Both the position numbers and the translations under genes were made by a program. Below the pieces are notes generated by a model. It saw nothing but the letters and a program-made list of their open reading frames with translations, was not told where the DNA came from and did not search any database. From JAAYCI01 sp964370045 (GTDB lineage: Bacteria > Bacillota > Clostridia > Oscillospirales > Ruminococcaceae), in NCBI GenBank assembly GCA_964370045.1, contig CAYJGZ010000012.1, forward strand, positions 17,115 to 81,114: 64,000 bases of DNA, in the 5' to 3' direction. Below, one piece after another: positions 16,979-25,673 of the stretch. The stretch's first letter is position 1; every line of letters starts with the position of its first letter.

Positions 16979-18202
16979 ATGGAAACCGACCGCCAAATTA
17001 AGTGGATAAAGAACAGCATACCCAAAACTCCCGATGGCTCTGCGATGGAGCTGATGTCCATAGATGCCATTCGGAGCGTGCGCAAATTTCACTGCACATT
17101 TCCGCAGTACAGCCCCACACCGCTTGCATCGCTGGATAACCTTGCACAAAAATGCGGTGTTGCAGGAATTTATGTAAAGGATGAGAGCAAACGCTACGAG
17201 CTGAATTCCTTTAAGGTGCTGGGCGCAAGCTACGCTATGGCAGGCTACATAGCGCAAAAGCTGGGCAGGGACATTGAGGAGCTCTCCCACTCGGTACTGC
17301 TAAGCGAGGAGGTGCGCAGTGCGCTGGGCGACTTCACCTTTTACACCGCAACAGACGGCAACCACGGGCGTGCCGTTGCGTGGAGCGCCGCACAAATGGG
17401 TCAAAAAAGCGTGGTGTTCATGCCCAAAGGCTCCTCCCTTGCACGCAGTGAAAATATCCAAAAGCTAGGAGCGGAGGTCACCGTCACCCAGCTGAACTAC
17501 GACGATGCGGTGCGGCTTGCGCTGACCGAAAGCCAAAAAAACCAAAACAGCGTCGTAATTCAGGACACCGCATGGGAGGGCTATACCGACATACCCTCGT
17601 GGATTATGCAGGGGTACGGCACTGTGGCGCTGGAGGCGATGCAACAGCTGAACAGCTACGGCGTAAGCCGCCCCAGCCACATAATCGTGCAGGCGGGTGT
17701 GGGTGCATTTGCAGGCTCTTTTGCGGGATTTTTCGCAGGGTATTACGCAAAGGAGCTGCCCACCATCATTGTGGTGGAGCCGCACGTCGCAGACTGTCAC
17801 TACCAAAGCGCCCTCAAGGCAGACGGCAGTACCGTGGCTGTGGGTGGCGAGCTAAACAGCATAATGGCAGGGCTTGCGTGCGGAGAAGTAAACGATGTGT
17901 CGTGGGAAATCCTCAAAAACAAGGCGGCTTTCTTCACATCAGTGCCCGACTGCACCGCCGCCAAAGGTATGCGTGTGCTGGGCTGTCCCATAGGCGGTGA
18001 TGCGCAGGTAGTTTCGGGAGAGAGCGGCGCCGCACCCATGGGGCTCCTCGCCGAAATTCTCACAAACCCAAGCTGTGAGGCGCTGCGCAACGCCGCATGC
18101 CTTGATGAAACTTCAAACGTTCTGATGGTGAGCACCGAGGGAGACACAGACCCCGAAAGCTACCGCCGCATCGTGTGGGACGGCGAGCATCCCTCGGTTT
18201 AA
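16979..18202 (+). CDS. ygeX: Diaminopropionate ammonia-lyase
   Basis: YgeX is a PLP enzyme that splits 2,3-diaminopropionate into pyruvate and two ammonia. The 407-residue protein shows the PLP lysine in KDESKRYELNSFKVLGASYA, the phosphate loop GVGAFAGSF, the substrate region TATDGNHGRAVAW and STEGDTDPESY at the end, all matching the E. coli enzyme closely in length and motifs. A GGGGAGG ribosome site precedes the ATG. In this cluster it would handle the diaminopropionate arising from the opened purine ring, releasing pyruvate for energy. Confidence 0.94.
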   Translation: METDRQIKWIKNSIPKTPDGSAMELMSIDAIRSVRKFHCTFPQYSPTPLASLDNLAQKCGVAGIYVKDESKRYELNSFKVLGASYAMAGYIAQKLGRDIEELSHSVLLSEEVRSALGDFTFYTATDGNHGRAVAWSAAQMGQKSVVFMPKGSSLARSENIQKLGAEVTVTQLNYDDAVRLALTESQKNQNSVVIQDTAWEGYTDIPSWIMQGYGTVALEAMQQLNSYGVSRPSHIIVQAGVGAFAGSFAGFFAGYYAKELPTIIVVEPHVADCHYQSALKADGSTVAVGGELNSIMAGLACGEVNDVSWEILKNKAAFFTSVPDCTAAKGMRVLGCPIGGDAQVVSGESGAAPMGLLAEILTNPSCEALRNAACLDETSNVLMVSTEGDTDPESYRRIVWDGEHPSV

Positions 18203-18267
18203 TTAGAGGCAATTTTACGTACAACACATATGACGGCACTATCTTAAAAAGAAAGGGTGATTTGACA

Positions 18268-19590
18268 ATGGACTTCAAAAAAATACTCACGGCGGCAGAG
18301 GGCTACAAAGCGGACATGACAAAGCTTTTGCGTGATATGGTAAAGCACCCCAGCGAAAGCTGCAACGAAAAGGCAAAGGTAGAGTGTGTGGCGCAGGAGT
18401 GCCGCAGGCTGGGCTTTGACAGGGTGGAAATAGACCCTCAGGGCAACCTGCTTGCGTACATGGGCAGCGGCAAAACGCTCATCGCCTTTGACGGGCACAT
18501 CGACACAGTGGGCGTGGGCAATGCGGCCAACTGGACGTTTGACCCCTACGAGGGCTACGAGAACGACGCCGAAATAGGCGGACGTGGCGTATCCGACCAG
18601 GGCGGCGGCATTGTTTCGGCTGTTTACGGCGCAAAAATAATGAAAGACCTTGGGCTTTTGAGCGACGAGTACACGGCGCTTGTCACCGCCACGGTGCAGG
18701 AGGAGGACTGCGACGGCCTGTGCTGGGAGTACATGATAAAAGAGAGCGGCATCCGCCCCGAGTTCGTCGTGCTGAACGAGCCCACCGACGGCGGCATATA
18801 TCGTGGGCACAGGGGGCGCATGGAAATAAGGGTGGACGTAAAGGGCGTCTCCTGCCACGGCAGTGCGCCCGAGCGTGGAGACAACGCCATATACAAAGCG
18901 GCAGAGATACTGCTGAATGTGCGTGCACTGAACGAAAACGACGATGCAGACGAAACGCCCATAAAAGGCCTTGTAAAAATGCTGAACGAAAAGTACAATC
19001 CGCTCTGGCAGGATGCACGCTTTTTGGGCAGGGGCACTGTTACCGCAAGCGAAATATTCTTCACCTCCCCCAGCCGCTGTGCGGTGGCAGACAGCTGTTC
19101 CTTTTCACTCGACCGCCGCATGACAGCGGGCGAAACATGGCAAAGCTGCCTTGATGAAATTCGTGCACTGCCTGCCGTGCAAAAGTACGGCGAGGACGTA
19201 AAAGTAAGCATGTACGAGTACGAAAGGCCCTCCTACACGGGATGCGTCTACCCCATAGAGTGCTACTTCCCCACCTGGGTAATCCCCGAGGAGCACCGTG
19301 TGGTGCGTGCAATGCAGGACGCATACAAGGGGCTGTTTGGCACGGACAAGCGCCTGGGCACCGAGGAGACCGCAAAGGAGCGCATCGCCCGTCCGCTCAC
19401 CGACAAGTGGACCTTCTCCACAAACGGTGTCACCGTGATGGGGCGCAACGGCATCCCCTGCATAGGCTTTGGCCCCGGCGCAGAGGCGCAGGCTCACGCT
19501 CCCAACGAAAAGACGTGGAAGGATGACCTTGTGCGCTGTGCGGCGCTGTTTGCCGCCCTGCCGAGCGTTTATGTAGACACCAAAGAATAA
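18268..19590 (+). CDS. ygeY: YgeY, M20-family amidohydrolase linked to selenium metabolism
   Basis: YgeY belongs to the M20 di-metal peptidase/deacylase superfamily and is found in the ygeWXY-ygfK cluster. The 440-residue protein has the metal ligand motif AFDGHIDTVG near residue 72, RGVSDQGGG, the catalytic/metal pair QEEDCDGLCWEY, CHGSAPERGDNAIYK in the dimerisation domain and FGPGAEAQAHAPNE at the C-terminus. The ATG at 18268 follows AAAGGGTGA; an earlier frame would overlap ygeX. The substrate is probably an N-acyl or carbamoyl intermediate of purine breakdown; this is inference. Confidence 0.92.
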   Translation: MDFKKILTAAEGYKADMTKLLRDMVKHPSESCNEKAKVECVAQECRRLGFDRVEIDPQGNLLAYMGSGKTLIAFDGHIDTVGVGNAANWTFDPYEGYENDAEIGGRGVSDQGGGIVSAVYGAKIMKDLGLLSDEYTALVTATVQEEDCDGLCWEYMIKESGIRPEFVVLNEPTDGGIYRGHRGRMEIRVDVKGVSCHGSAPERGDNAIYKAAEILLNVRALNENDDADETPIKGLVKMLNEKYNPLWQDARFLGRGTVTASEIFFTSPSRCAVADSCSFSLDRRMTAGETWQSCLDEIRALPAVQKYGEDVKVSMYEYERPSYTGCVYPIECYFPTWVIPEEHRVVRAMQDAYKGLFGTDKRLGTEETAKERIARPLTDKWTFSTNGVTVMGRNGIPCIGFGPGAEAQAHAPNEKTWKDDLVRCAALFAALPSVYVDTKE

Positions 19591-19683
19591 TTTACACCAC
19601 ACATACGTGTTAAGCCATTTCGCTTTACACGCATGTATGCAGATGCTACTGTTTACCACACAACACAAAAGGAGATTTTTCAC

Positions 19684-20880
19684 ATGAAAAGCTTTGATAC
19701 ACTTGTTAAGCAACTTGAGCAGCTGAAAACAGCTGATATGTACCAAAATGACTTTCTGCTCACATGGGAAAAGAGCGATGATGAGATAGCCGCAACGCTT
19801 GCGGTGGCAAACGCACTGCGCTGTTTGCGGCAGGAGGGCATCAGCCCACGGCTGTTTTCTTCGGGGCTGGGCGTGTCGCTTTTTAGGGACAACTCCACCC
19901 GCACACGCTTTTCCTTTGCCTCCGCCTGCAACCTGCTCGGCCTTGAAGTGCAGGACCTGGACGAGGGCAAAAGCCAAATTGCACACGGCGAGACGGTGCG
20001 TGAGACCGCAAACATGATAAGCTTCATGGCGGATGTCATAGGCATACGTGACGACATGTACATAGGCAAGGGCAATGCCTACATGCGTGAGGTTGCCGCC
20101 TCGGTGCAGGCCGGCTTTGAGGAGGGCAACTTGGAGCAGCGCCCCACCCTCGTGAACTTGCAGTGCGACATCGACCACCCCACGCAGTCGATGGCGGACA
20201 TGGCGCACATTATAGAAACATTTGGCGGTGCTGAAAACCTAAAGGGCAAAAAAATTGCCATGAGCTGGGCGTACAGCCCAAGCTACGGCAAGCCGCTCAG
20301 CGTGCCGCAGGGCATCATCGGGCTGATGAGCCGCTTCGGCATGGATGTTGTGCTGGCGCACCCCGAGGGGTATGAAGTAATGCCTGAAGTGGAGGATGTT
20401 GCCAAAAAGCAGGCGGCGCAGAGCGGCGGTAGCTTTAGGCGCACAAATAACATGGCCGAGGCCTTCGATGGCGCACACATTGTGTACCCAAAAAGCTGGG
20501 CACCCTTCGGCGCTATGGAAAAGCGCACACAGCTGTACGGCGATGGTGACTTTGAGGGCATAAAGACACTGGAAAAGCAGCTGCTATCCCAAAATGCCGA
20601 GCACACAAGCTGGCACTGCGACGACACTCTGATGAAGTCCACCTGTAATGGCGAAGCACTTTACATGCACTGCCTGCCTGCGGACATCACGGGTGTGTCC
20701 TGCGAAAGGGGCGAAGTGAGCGCAGATGTATTCGACCGCTACCGCCTGCCAATGTACAAGGAGGCCGGCTACAAGCCGTATATCATAGCCGCCATGATAT
20801 TCCTATCCAAAATGAAAGACCCTGCCGCCGCCCTTTGTGCACTGCAAGCTCGCAGTGAAAAGCGTGTTTTTGAGTATTAG
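19684..20880 (+). CDS. ygeW: Knotted carbamoyltransferase YgeW
   Basis: YgeW resembles ornithine/aspartate carbamoyltransferase but has another, uncertain substrate. The 398-residue protein carries the carbamoyl-phosphate loop FRDNSTRTRFSFASACNLLG, the HPTQSMADMA motif and the late HCLPADITGVSCERGEVS. The ATG at 19684 is set by AAAAGGAG about nine bases upstream. In this cluster, running it backwards on a carbamoylated intermediate would give carbamoyl phosphate and so ATP, an inference from its relatives. R1 copy d starts right after the stop codon. Confidence 0.93.
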   Translation: MKSFDTLVKQLEQLKTADMYQNDFLLTWEKSDDEIAATLAVANALRCLRQEGISPRLFSSGLGVSLFRDNSTRTRFSFASACNLLGLEVQDLDEGKSQIAHGETVRETANMISFMADVIGIRDDMYIGKGNAYMREVAASVQAGFEEGNLEQRPTLVNLQCDIDHPTQSMADMAHIIETFGGAENLKGKKIAMSWAYSPSYGKPLSVPQGIIGLMSRFGMDVVLAHPEGYEVMPEVEDVAKKQAAQSGGSFRRTNNMAEAFDGAHIVYPKSWAPFGAMEKRTQLYGDGDFEGIKTLEKQLLSQNAEHTSWHCDDTLMKSTCNGEALYMHCLPADITGVSCERGEVSADVFDRYRLPMYKEAGYKPYIIAAMIFLSKMKDPAAALCALQARSEKRVFEY

Positions 20881-20970
20881 CGGAAGTGGACACATAAAGG
20901 CGATTTAGAATACGTTAAGTGTGAGAAGAATGTGGTATACAAAAAACAAATCACTGCGTTTGCCCACGCT
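20881..20970 (+). repeat. R1 repeat, copy d (core hairpin lost)
   Basis: Both arms are well conserved (GTGGACACATAAAGG, GATTTAGAATACGTTAAG; then AAATCACTGCGTTTGCCCAC), but the GC-rich core is reduced to TGGTATAC followed by AAAAAAC. It begins just after the ygeW stop and lies about 100 bp before ssnA. This shows that the arms and the core can be separated. Confidence 0.8.
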
Positions 20971-21069
20971 CGTATTCGCTTATTACCATACGGTATTTAG
21001 GGATTGTACAGGTGAATGCCTTTACAGTTTTTCAGCTCAACTTTTGCGCAGAAAAAGGAGGGTGCCTTT

Positions 21070-22407
21070 ATGCAGCTTATCGGAAACGGAAGGCTTATCA
21101 CATGGCACAAGACAAAGCCGTACATAGAGGATGGGTGTGTCGCCTTTGAGGGTGACACCATTGTGGATTTTGGCACAACGGCGGACATTCGCCCTGCCTA
21201 CCCCGATGCAGATTTTTACGATGCCAAGGGGCGTGTTATCATGCCGGGGCTTATAAATGCGCACACGCACATCTACTCCTCGTTTGCAAGAGGGCTAAAC
21301 TTTTCACAGCGAGAGCCGGACCGTGACTTTTCAGACATACTGAAAAACAAATGGTGGCATATCGACAAGGTGCTGAACCATGCGGACAACCGCTACAGCG
21401 CATATGCCACAGGCCTTGAAAGTGTGCGCTACGGTGTGACCACCATTTTCGACCACCACGCAAGCCAGCGTCATGTGATGGGTAGCTTGCGCACTTTGTC
21501 GGATGCGCTGTGCGACATCGGCCTGCGCTCCTGCCTGTGCTACGAGGTGAGCGACAGGGATGGCGAGGGCACTGCCGAAGAGGGTATTGCGGAGAACATT
21601 TCCTTTATCGACTACGCAAAAAAAAGCGACAATCCGCTGATTGCGGGCATGTTCGGCCTGCACGCAAGCTTCACGCTGAGCGAGGCGACACTGCAAAAAT
21701 GCGTGGGTGCTATGGGCACTCGCACCGCAGGCTACCACATTCATGCGGCAGAGGGTGTTGTGGACCTGTACGACTCACTTGCTAAGTACGGCAAGCGTGT
21801 TATCCCTCGCCTGTTTGATGCAGGAATTTTGGGCGATAAGACGCTGTGCATACACAACATTCACATAAACGCCGCCGAGATGGACATGCTGCGCCAAACG
21901 AACACCATGGCAGTGCACAACCCCCAAAGCAACATGGGCAACGCCGTGGGCTGCACGCCCATCTTGCAGCTTTTAAGCCGTGGCATCCTGCTGGGGCTTG
22001 GCACAGACGGCTACACGCAGGATATGTTTGAGTCGCTAAAGACCGCAAACATCATCCATAAGCATGTGCTGTGCAACCCCAACATAGGCTTTTTGGAAAG
22101 CATGGAGATGCTGTTCAGCGGCAACACCGCCATATGCTCCCGCTTTTTTGAAAAGCCGCTGGGTATTATTTCACCCGGCGCTTATGCGGATATTATCGTG
22201 GCAGACTACAACCCACACACACCCATGAGCGCGCAAAATATTGCAGGGCACCTCATGTTCGGCATGATGGGACGTGCGGTGGACACCACCGTGATAGGCG
22301 GCCAATTTGTAATGCGTGAGCGTGTGATGCAAACGGTGGACGAGGCGGAGCTTCTCGCCGAATGCAGGGCGCAAAGCAGCGACTTTTGGGCACGGCTCAA
22401 CCCATAG
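21070..22407 (+). CDS. ssnA: Putative aminohydrolase SsnA
   Basis: SsnA is a zinc-type amidohydrolase of the chlorohydrolase/guanine deaminase group found with ygfK. The 445-residue chain has the metal motif NAHTHIYSSFARG near residue 65, the later His in YHIHAAEGVVD and CIHNIHINAAEMD, and the Asp in LLGLGTDGYTQDMFESLK. The ATG at 21070 follows AAAAAGGAGGG. It may deaminate a purine or pyrimidine ring compound (inference from family). It sits between ygeW and ygfK, in the same neighbourhood as in E. coli. Confidence 0.92.
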   Translation: MQLIGNGRLITWHKTKPYIEDGCVAFEGDTIVDFGTTADIRPAYPDADFYDAKGRVIMPGLINAHTHIYSSFARGLNFSQREPDRDFSDILKNKWWHIDKVLNHADNRYSAYATGLESVRYGVTTIFDHHASQRHVMGSLRTLSDALCDIGLRSCLCYEVSDRDGEGTAEEGIAENISFIDYAKKSDNPLIAGMFGLHASFTLSEATLQKCVGAMGTRTAGYHIHAAEGVVDLYDSLAKYGKRVIPRLFDAGILGDKTLCIHNIHINAAEMDMLRQTNTMAVHNPQSNMGNAVGCTPILQLLSRGILLGLGTDGYTQDMFESLKTANIIHKHVLCNPNIGFLESMEMLFSGNTAICSRFFEKPLGIISPGAYADIIVADYNPHTPMSAQNIAGHLMFGMMGRAVDTTVIGGQFVMRERVMQTVDEAELLAECRAQSSDFWARLNP

Positions 22408-22500
22408 TGCCGGTGCATGTTTTGTTTTGCTTGGCTTCACATATTGCACAGGTAATATTGCCGTCGTATCGAATAAAATAACTTTCGGGGAGATGAACAT

Positions 22501-25500
22501 ATGAGCGAAATTATGCGTCCGTTGTCTTTTGAAAGGCTTATGCAAAGAGCGCTTGGTGAGTACAAATCACAAGGCCGTATATTCGGCATCCCCCGTGAAA
22601 AATTTTACACATCAACGCATGAAAACAGCTTGTCACTGTTCGCCTCTCCTCTCGCAAGCCCCATAGGCCCTGCCGCAGGCCCGCACAGCCAGCTTGCCCA
22701 AAACATCATAAGCGCATGGCTGTGCGGCGGCCGCTTTATAGAGCTGAAAACCGTGCAAAAAATGGACGGCGAGGAGCTACGTGCGTGTGTTTCACGCCCC
22801 TGCATCTGCGCACAGGACGAGGGGTATAATGTCGAGTGGAGCACCGAGCTGTGCGTAAACGAGGCGATGGATGAGTACATCAAGGCGTTTGTCGCCATAA
22901 AAGTGCTTGCGCAGGAGCTTTCGCTAAACGGCGATGTCATATTCAATATGAGCGTGGGCTACACGCTGGAGGGCATCTGCGGCGAAAAGGTGGACGGCTT
23001 TATCGAGGGCATGAAAAATGCACAAAGCACCCAATGCTTTGCGAGCTGTATAAAGTGGCTTTGCGAAAACGAGGGTGCTTTTAGTCATGTAGACGTTGAT
23101 TATTTCAAGAATATTGACAGCTGTGTGAGCAATTCGGTCACGCTGTCCACCCTGCACGGCTGTCCACCGCAGGAGATAGAGCGCATCGCACGCTACCTCA
23201 TCGAGCAAAAATCCCTGCATACCTACGTGAAATGCAACCCCACCCTTCTCGGCTACGAAAAGGCACGCAGCCTTTTGGATGCAGCGGGCTACTGCTACAT
23301 GCGCTTTGACAGCCACCACTTTGATAACGACCTAAAGTACGATGATGCGATTAAAATGTTCAGTCGCCTGCAAGCATACGCAGAGGAACACGGCCGATGC
23401 TTCGGCGTAAAGCTCACAAACACCTTCCCTCTGCAAAACGACGGCGAGCACCTTTCGGGCGAAGAGATGTACATGAGCGGCCGCTCGCTTTTTCCGCTGT
23501 CGGTCAATGTTGCGGCGATGCTTTCGCAGGATTTTGGGGGCAAGCTTGCCATATCATACAGCGGCGGTGCGGACGCATTCAACATAAAAGAGTTGTACAG
23601 CTGTGGAATTTTTCCCATCACGGTGGCGACCACCCTGCTAAAGCCGGGCGGCTACATGCGCCTTTCCCAGCTTGCCCAAACGCTTTGCGAGCTTCCTGCG
23701 CCCTCCGCCATAATCGACTGTGATGCGCTGAATACACTTGCCCAAAATGCACCACTCATGCCCTTTTACCAAAAAGATTTTCGCCCCGTGCAGGGCCGCA
23801 AAACCTCCCTGCCGCTTGGGCTTTTCAACTGTTTTATCGCTCCCTGCCAAAGCGGCGGCTGCCCCATAGGCCAGCAAATCCCCGAATATTTACAGCTGAT
23901 TTCGCAGGAAAAGTACGATGAGGCGTTTGAAGTCATCGCACGTGATAACGCAACACCCTCCATCACAGGCACGCTGTGCACACACTTTTGCCAAGACGTG
24001 TGCACAAGGCTGGACTGCGACGAGCCGCTACAAATACGTCAGGCAAAGCTTTTGGCCTGCGAAAACGCACAGGAGCGCTTCACGCAAAAGTTATCCCCTC
24101 CCCCACTCACCTCCGATGCGCGCATCGCCGTGGTGGGTGCAGGGCCGGTGGGTGTTGCCACTGCGTTTTACCTGCGTAGGGCAGGCGTTGCGGTCACTGT
24201 TTTTGAACAGCAGAGCGAGCCTTTTGGCATTGTGCGCTACGTGATTCCCGAGTTTAGAATTTCACAGGAAGCGCTAAACAGAGACTTTGAGATGGCAAAA
24301 AAGATGGGCGTTGACTTTCGCTTTAACACACCCGTTACGGATATTTCCGCACTGCAAAGTGAGTATGACTTTGTGGTATTGGCGGTGGGCGCATGGAAAA
24401 AAGGCGATGTTGCGATTGAATGTAGCGACACCTCCGCAATAGATGCGCTGGAATTTTTGCAGGAGAGCAAAAAGACGTCCTGCGGTGTAAAATTGGGCGA
24501 AAGGGTTGCCGTCATCGGAGGCGGCAATGTAGCCATGGACTGCGCACGTGCCGCAAAAAGAGCGCCCGGCACCTCCCACGTGAGCATAGTGTACCGCCGC
24601 ACAAAGGAGTACATGCCCGCCCTGCACGAAGAAATCGCCCTTGCGCTCGCCGACGGCGTGGAGATAACCGAGCTGCGCTCGCCCAAAGCATTTAGCGGCG
24701 GCGCACTGCGTTGCGAGGAAATGAAGCTGAGCGACACCATGGAAAAAGGACGTAGGGGCATCCAAAGCACAGGCAACGAGGTAGACCTTGCGTTTGATAG
24801 CATCATCTGTGCGGTGGGCGCACGTGTGGATAAAGCACTTTTTGAAAGCGCTAAAATTGAGCTTGATGAATGGGGCACACCACTGCTGGACGCACTGAAT
24901 GAAAGCAGTGTGCCCAATGTTTACGTAGCAGGCGACTGCAAGCTGAAGCCTGCCACCGTTGTGCTGGGGCTTGCGGACGCAAAAAAGGTGGCCGTGGGCA
25001 TATGCATGAAGCTGAATATTCCAAACGGCTTTGTCTCCTCTCGCACCGCGCAAGACGAAAACCGCCTGCAAATGCAAAAAGGCACACTGCAAAAATCACG
25101 TACCGACGCACAGGATGCGCAGCGATGTCTTGGGTGTGATGCTGTGTGTGAAACATGCTGTGATGTCTGCCCAAACCGTGCAAACGTGCGCATACCCATA
25201 GCAGGCGAGCGCAACAGTAGCCAAATCCTTCACTTGGACGGCCTGTGCAACGAATGTGGCAACTGCGAGGCTTTTTGTCCGCACACGGGCGCACCTTATA
25301 AGGACAAATTCACACTGTTTGAAAGCCTTGAGGACTTTGAAAGCTCGCAAAATGTGGGCTTTTTGAGAGGACAAAGCGGCGAATACACTCTGCGTCTTGC
25401 GGACAAAAGCTGTGTGCGTTGCTCTAAAGATGATACCGCTGTGCCTAACGAAATATGGCGCATGATTGATGCAGTAGAGAGTAATCATCCCTATCATTTG

Positions 25501-25503
25501 TAA
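22501..25503 (+). CDS. ygfK: YgfK, large flavo-iron-sulfur oxidoreductase
   Basis: YgfK is a glutamate-synthase-like protein, often called a selenate reductase subunit, thought to pass electrons to or from the molybdenum hydroxylase. The 1000-residue chain has an N-terminal dihydroorotate-dehydrogenase-like half (PIGPAAGPHSQLAQNI), a GltD-like half with two dinucleotide sites (VVGAGPVGVATAFYLRRAG near 545, VIGGGNVAMDCARAAKRAPG near 670), and cysteine clusters CLGCDAVCETCCDVCP near 880 and CNECGNCEAFCPHTG near 917. Length is close to that of the E. coli protein. As no FAD subunit of xanthine dehydrogenase is present, YgfK is the likely redox partner of XdhD here. Confidence 0.93.
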   Translation: MSEIMRPLSFERLMQRALGEYKSQGRIFGIPREKFYTSTHENSLSLFASPLASPIGPAAGPHSQLAQNIISAWLCGGRFIELKTVQKMDGEELRACVSRPCICAQDEGYNVEWSTELCVNEAMDEYIKAFVAIKVLAQELSLNGDVIFNMSVGYTLEGICGEKVDGFIEGMKNAQSTQCFASCIKWLCENEGAFSHVDVDYFKNIDSCVSNSVTLSTLHGCPPQEIERIARYLIEQKSLHTYVKCNPTLLGYEKARSLLDAAGYCYMRFDSHHFDNDLKYDDAIKMFSRLQAYAEEHGRCFGVKLTNTFPLQNDGEHLSGEEMYMSGRSLFPLSVNVAAMLSQDFGGKLAISYSGGADAFNIKELYSCGIFPITVATTLLKPGGYMRLSQLAQTLCELPAPSAIIDCDALNTLAQNAPLMPFYQKDFRPVQGRKTSLPLGLFNCFIAPCQSGGCPIGQQIPEYLQLISQEKYDEAFEVIARDNATPSITGTLCTHFCQDVCTRLDCDEPLQIRQAKLLACENAQERFTQKLSPPPLTSDARIAVVGAGPVGVATAFYLRRAGVAVTVFEQQSEPFGIVRYVIPEFRISQEALNRDFEMAKKMGVDFRFNTPVTDISALQSEYDFVVLAVGAWKKGDVAIECSDTSAIDALEFLQESKKTSCGVKLGERVAVIGGGNVAMDCARAAKRAPGTSHVSIVYRRTKEYMPALHEEIALALADGVEITELRSPKAFSGGALRCEEMKLSDTMEKGRRGIQSTGNEVDLAFDSIICAVGARVDKALFESAKIELDEWGTPLLDALNESSVPNVYVAGDCKLKPATVVLGLADAKKVAVGICMKLNIPNGFVSSRTAQDENRLQMQKGTLQKSRTDAQDAQRCLGCDAVCETCCDVCPNRANVRIPIAGERNSSQILHLDGLCNECGNCEAFCPHTGAPYKDKFTLFESLEDFESSQNVGFLRGQSGEYTLRLADKSCVRCSKDDTAVPNEIWRMIDAVESNHPYHL

Positions 25504-25566
25504 CGTAGGCTTTCTGTGGCAAAAAAAATCACACACAGTAGTTGTTTTTCAAAACAAAAAACTATG

Positions 25567-25616
25567 TATAATGTCATACATGTATTGTGTTATGTGTGTT
25601 GTCTTATGTATGACAT
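25567..25616 (+). promoter_or_regulatory. Promoter -10 and operator-like inverted repeat before xdhD
   Basis: TATAAT (25567-25572) overlaps the first arm of an 11-bp perfect inverted repeat, ATGTCATACAT (25571-25581) and ATGTATGACAT (25606-25616). A weak -35, TTGTTT, lies 19 bp upstream. The arms are spaced about 3.5 helical turns centre to centre. This suggests that xdhD has its own regulated start inside the cluster. Confidence 0.6.
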
Positions 25617-25673
25617 GTGTTGTATGCTAAGCACTTTCTCACACTATACTCACACCCGCAAGGAGGTTTTAGG

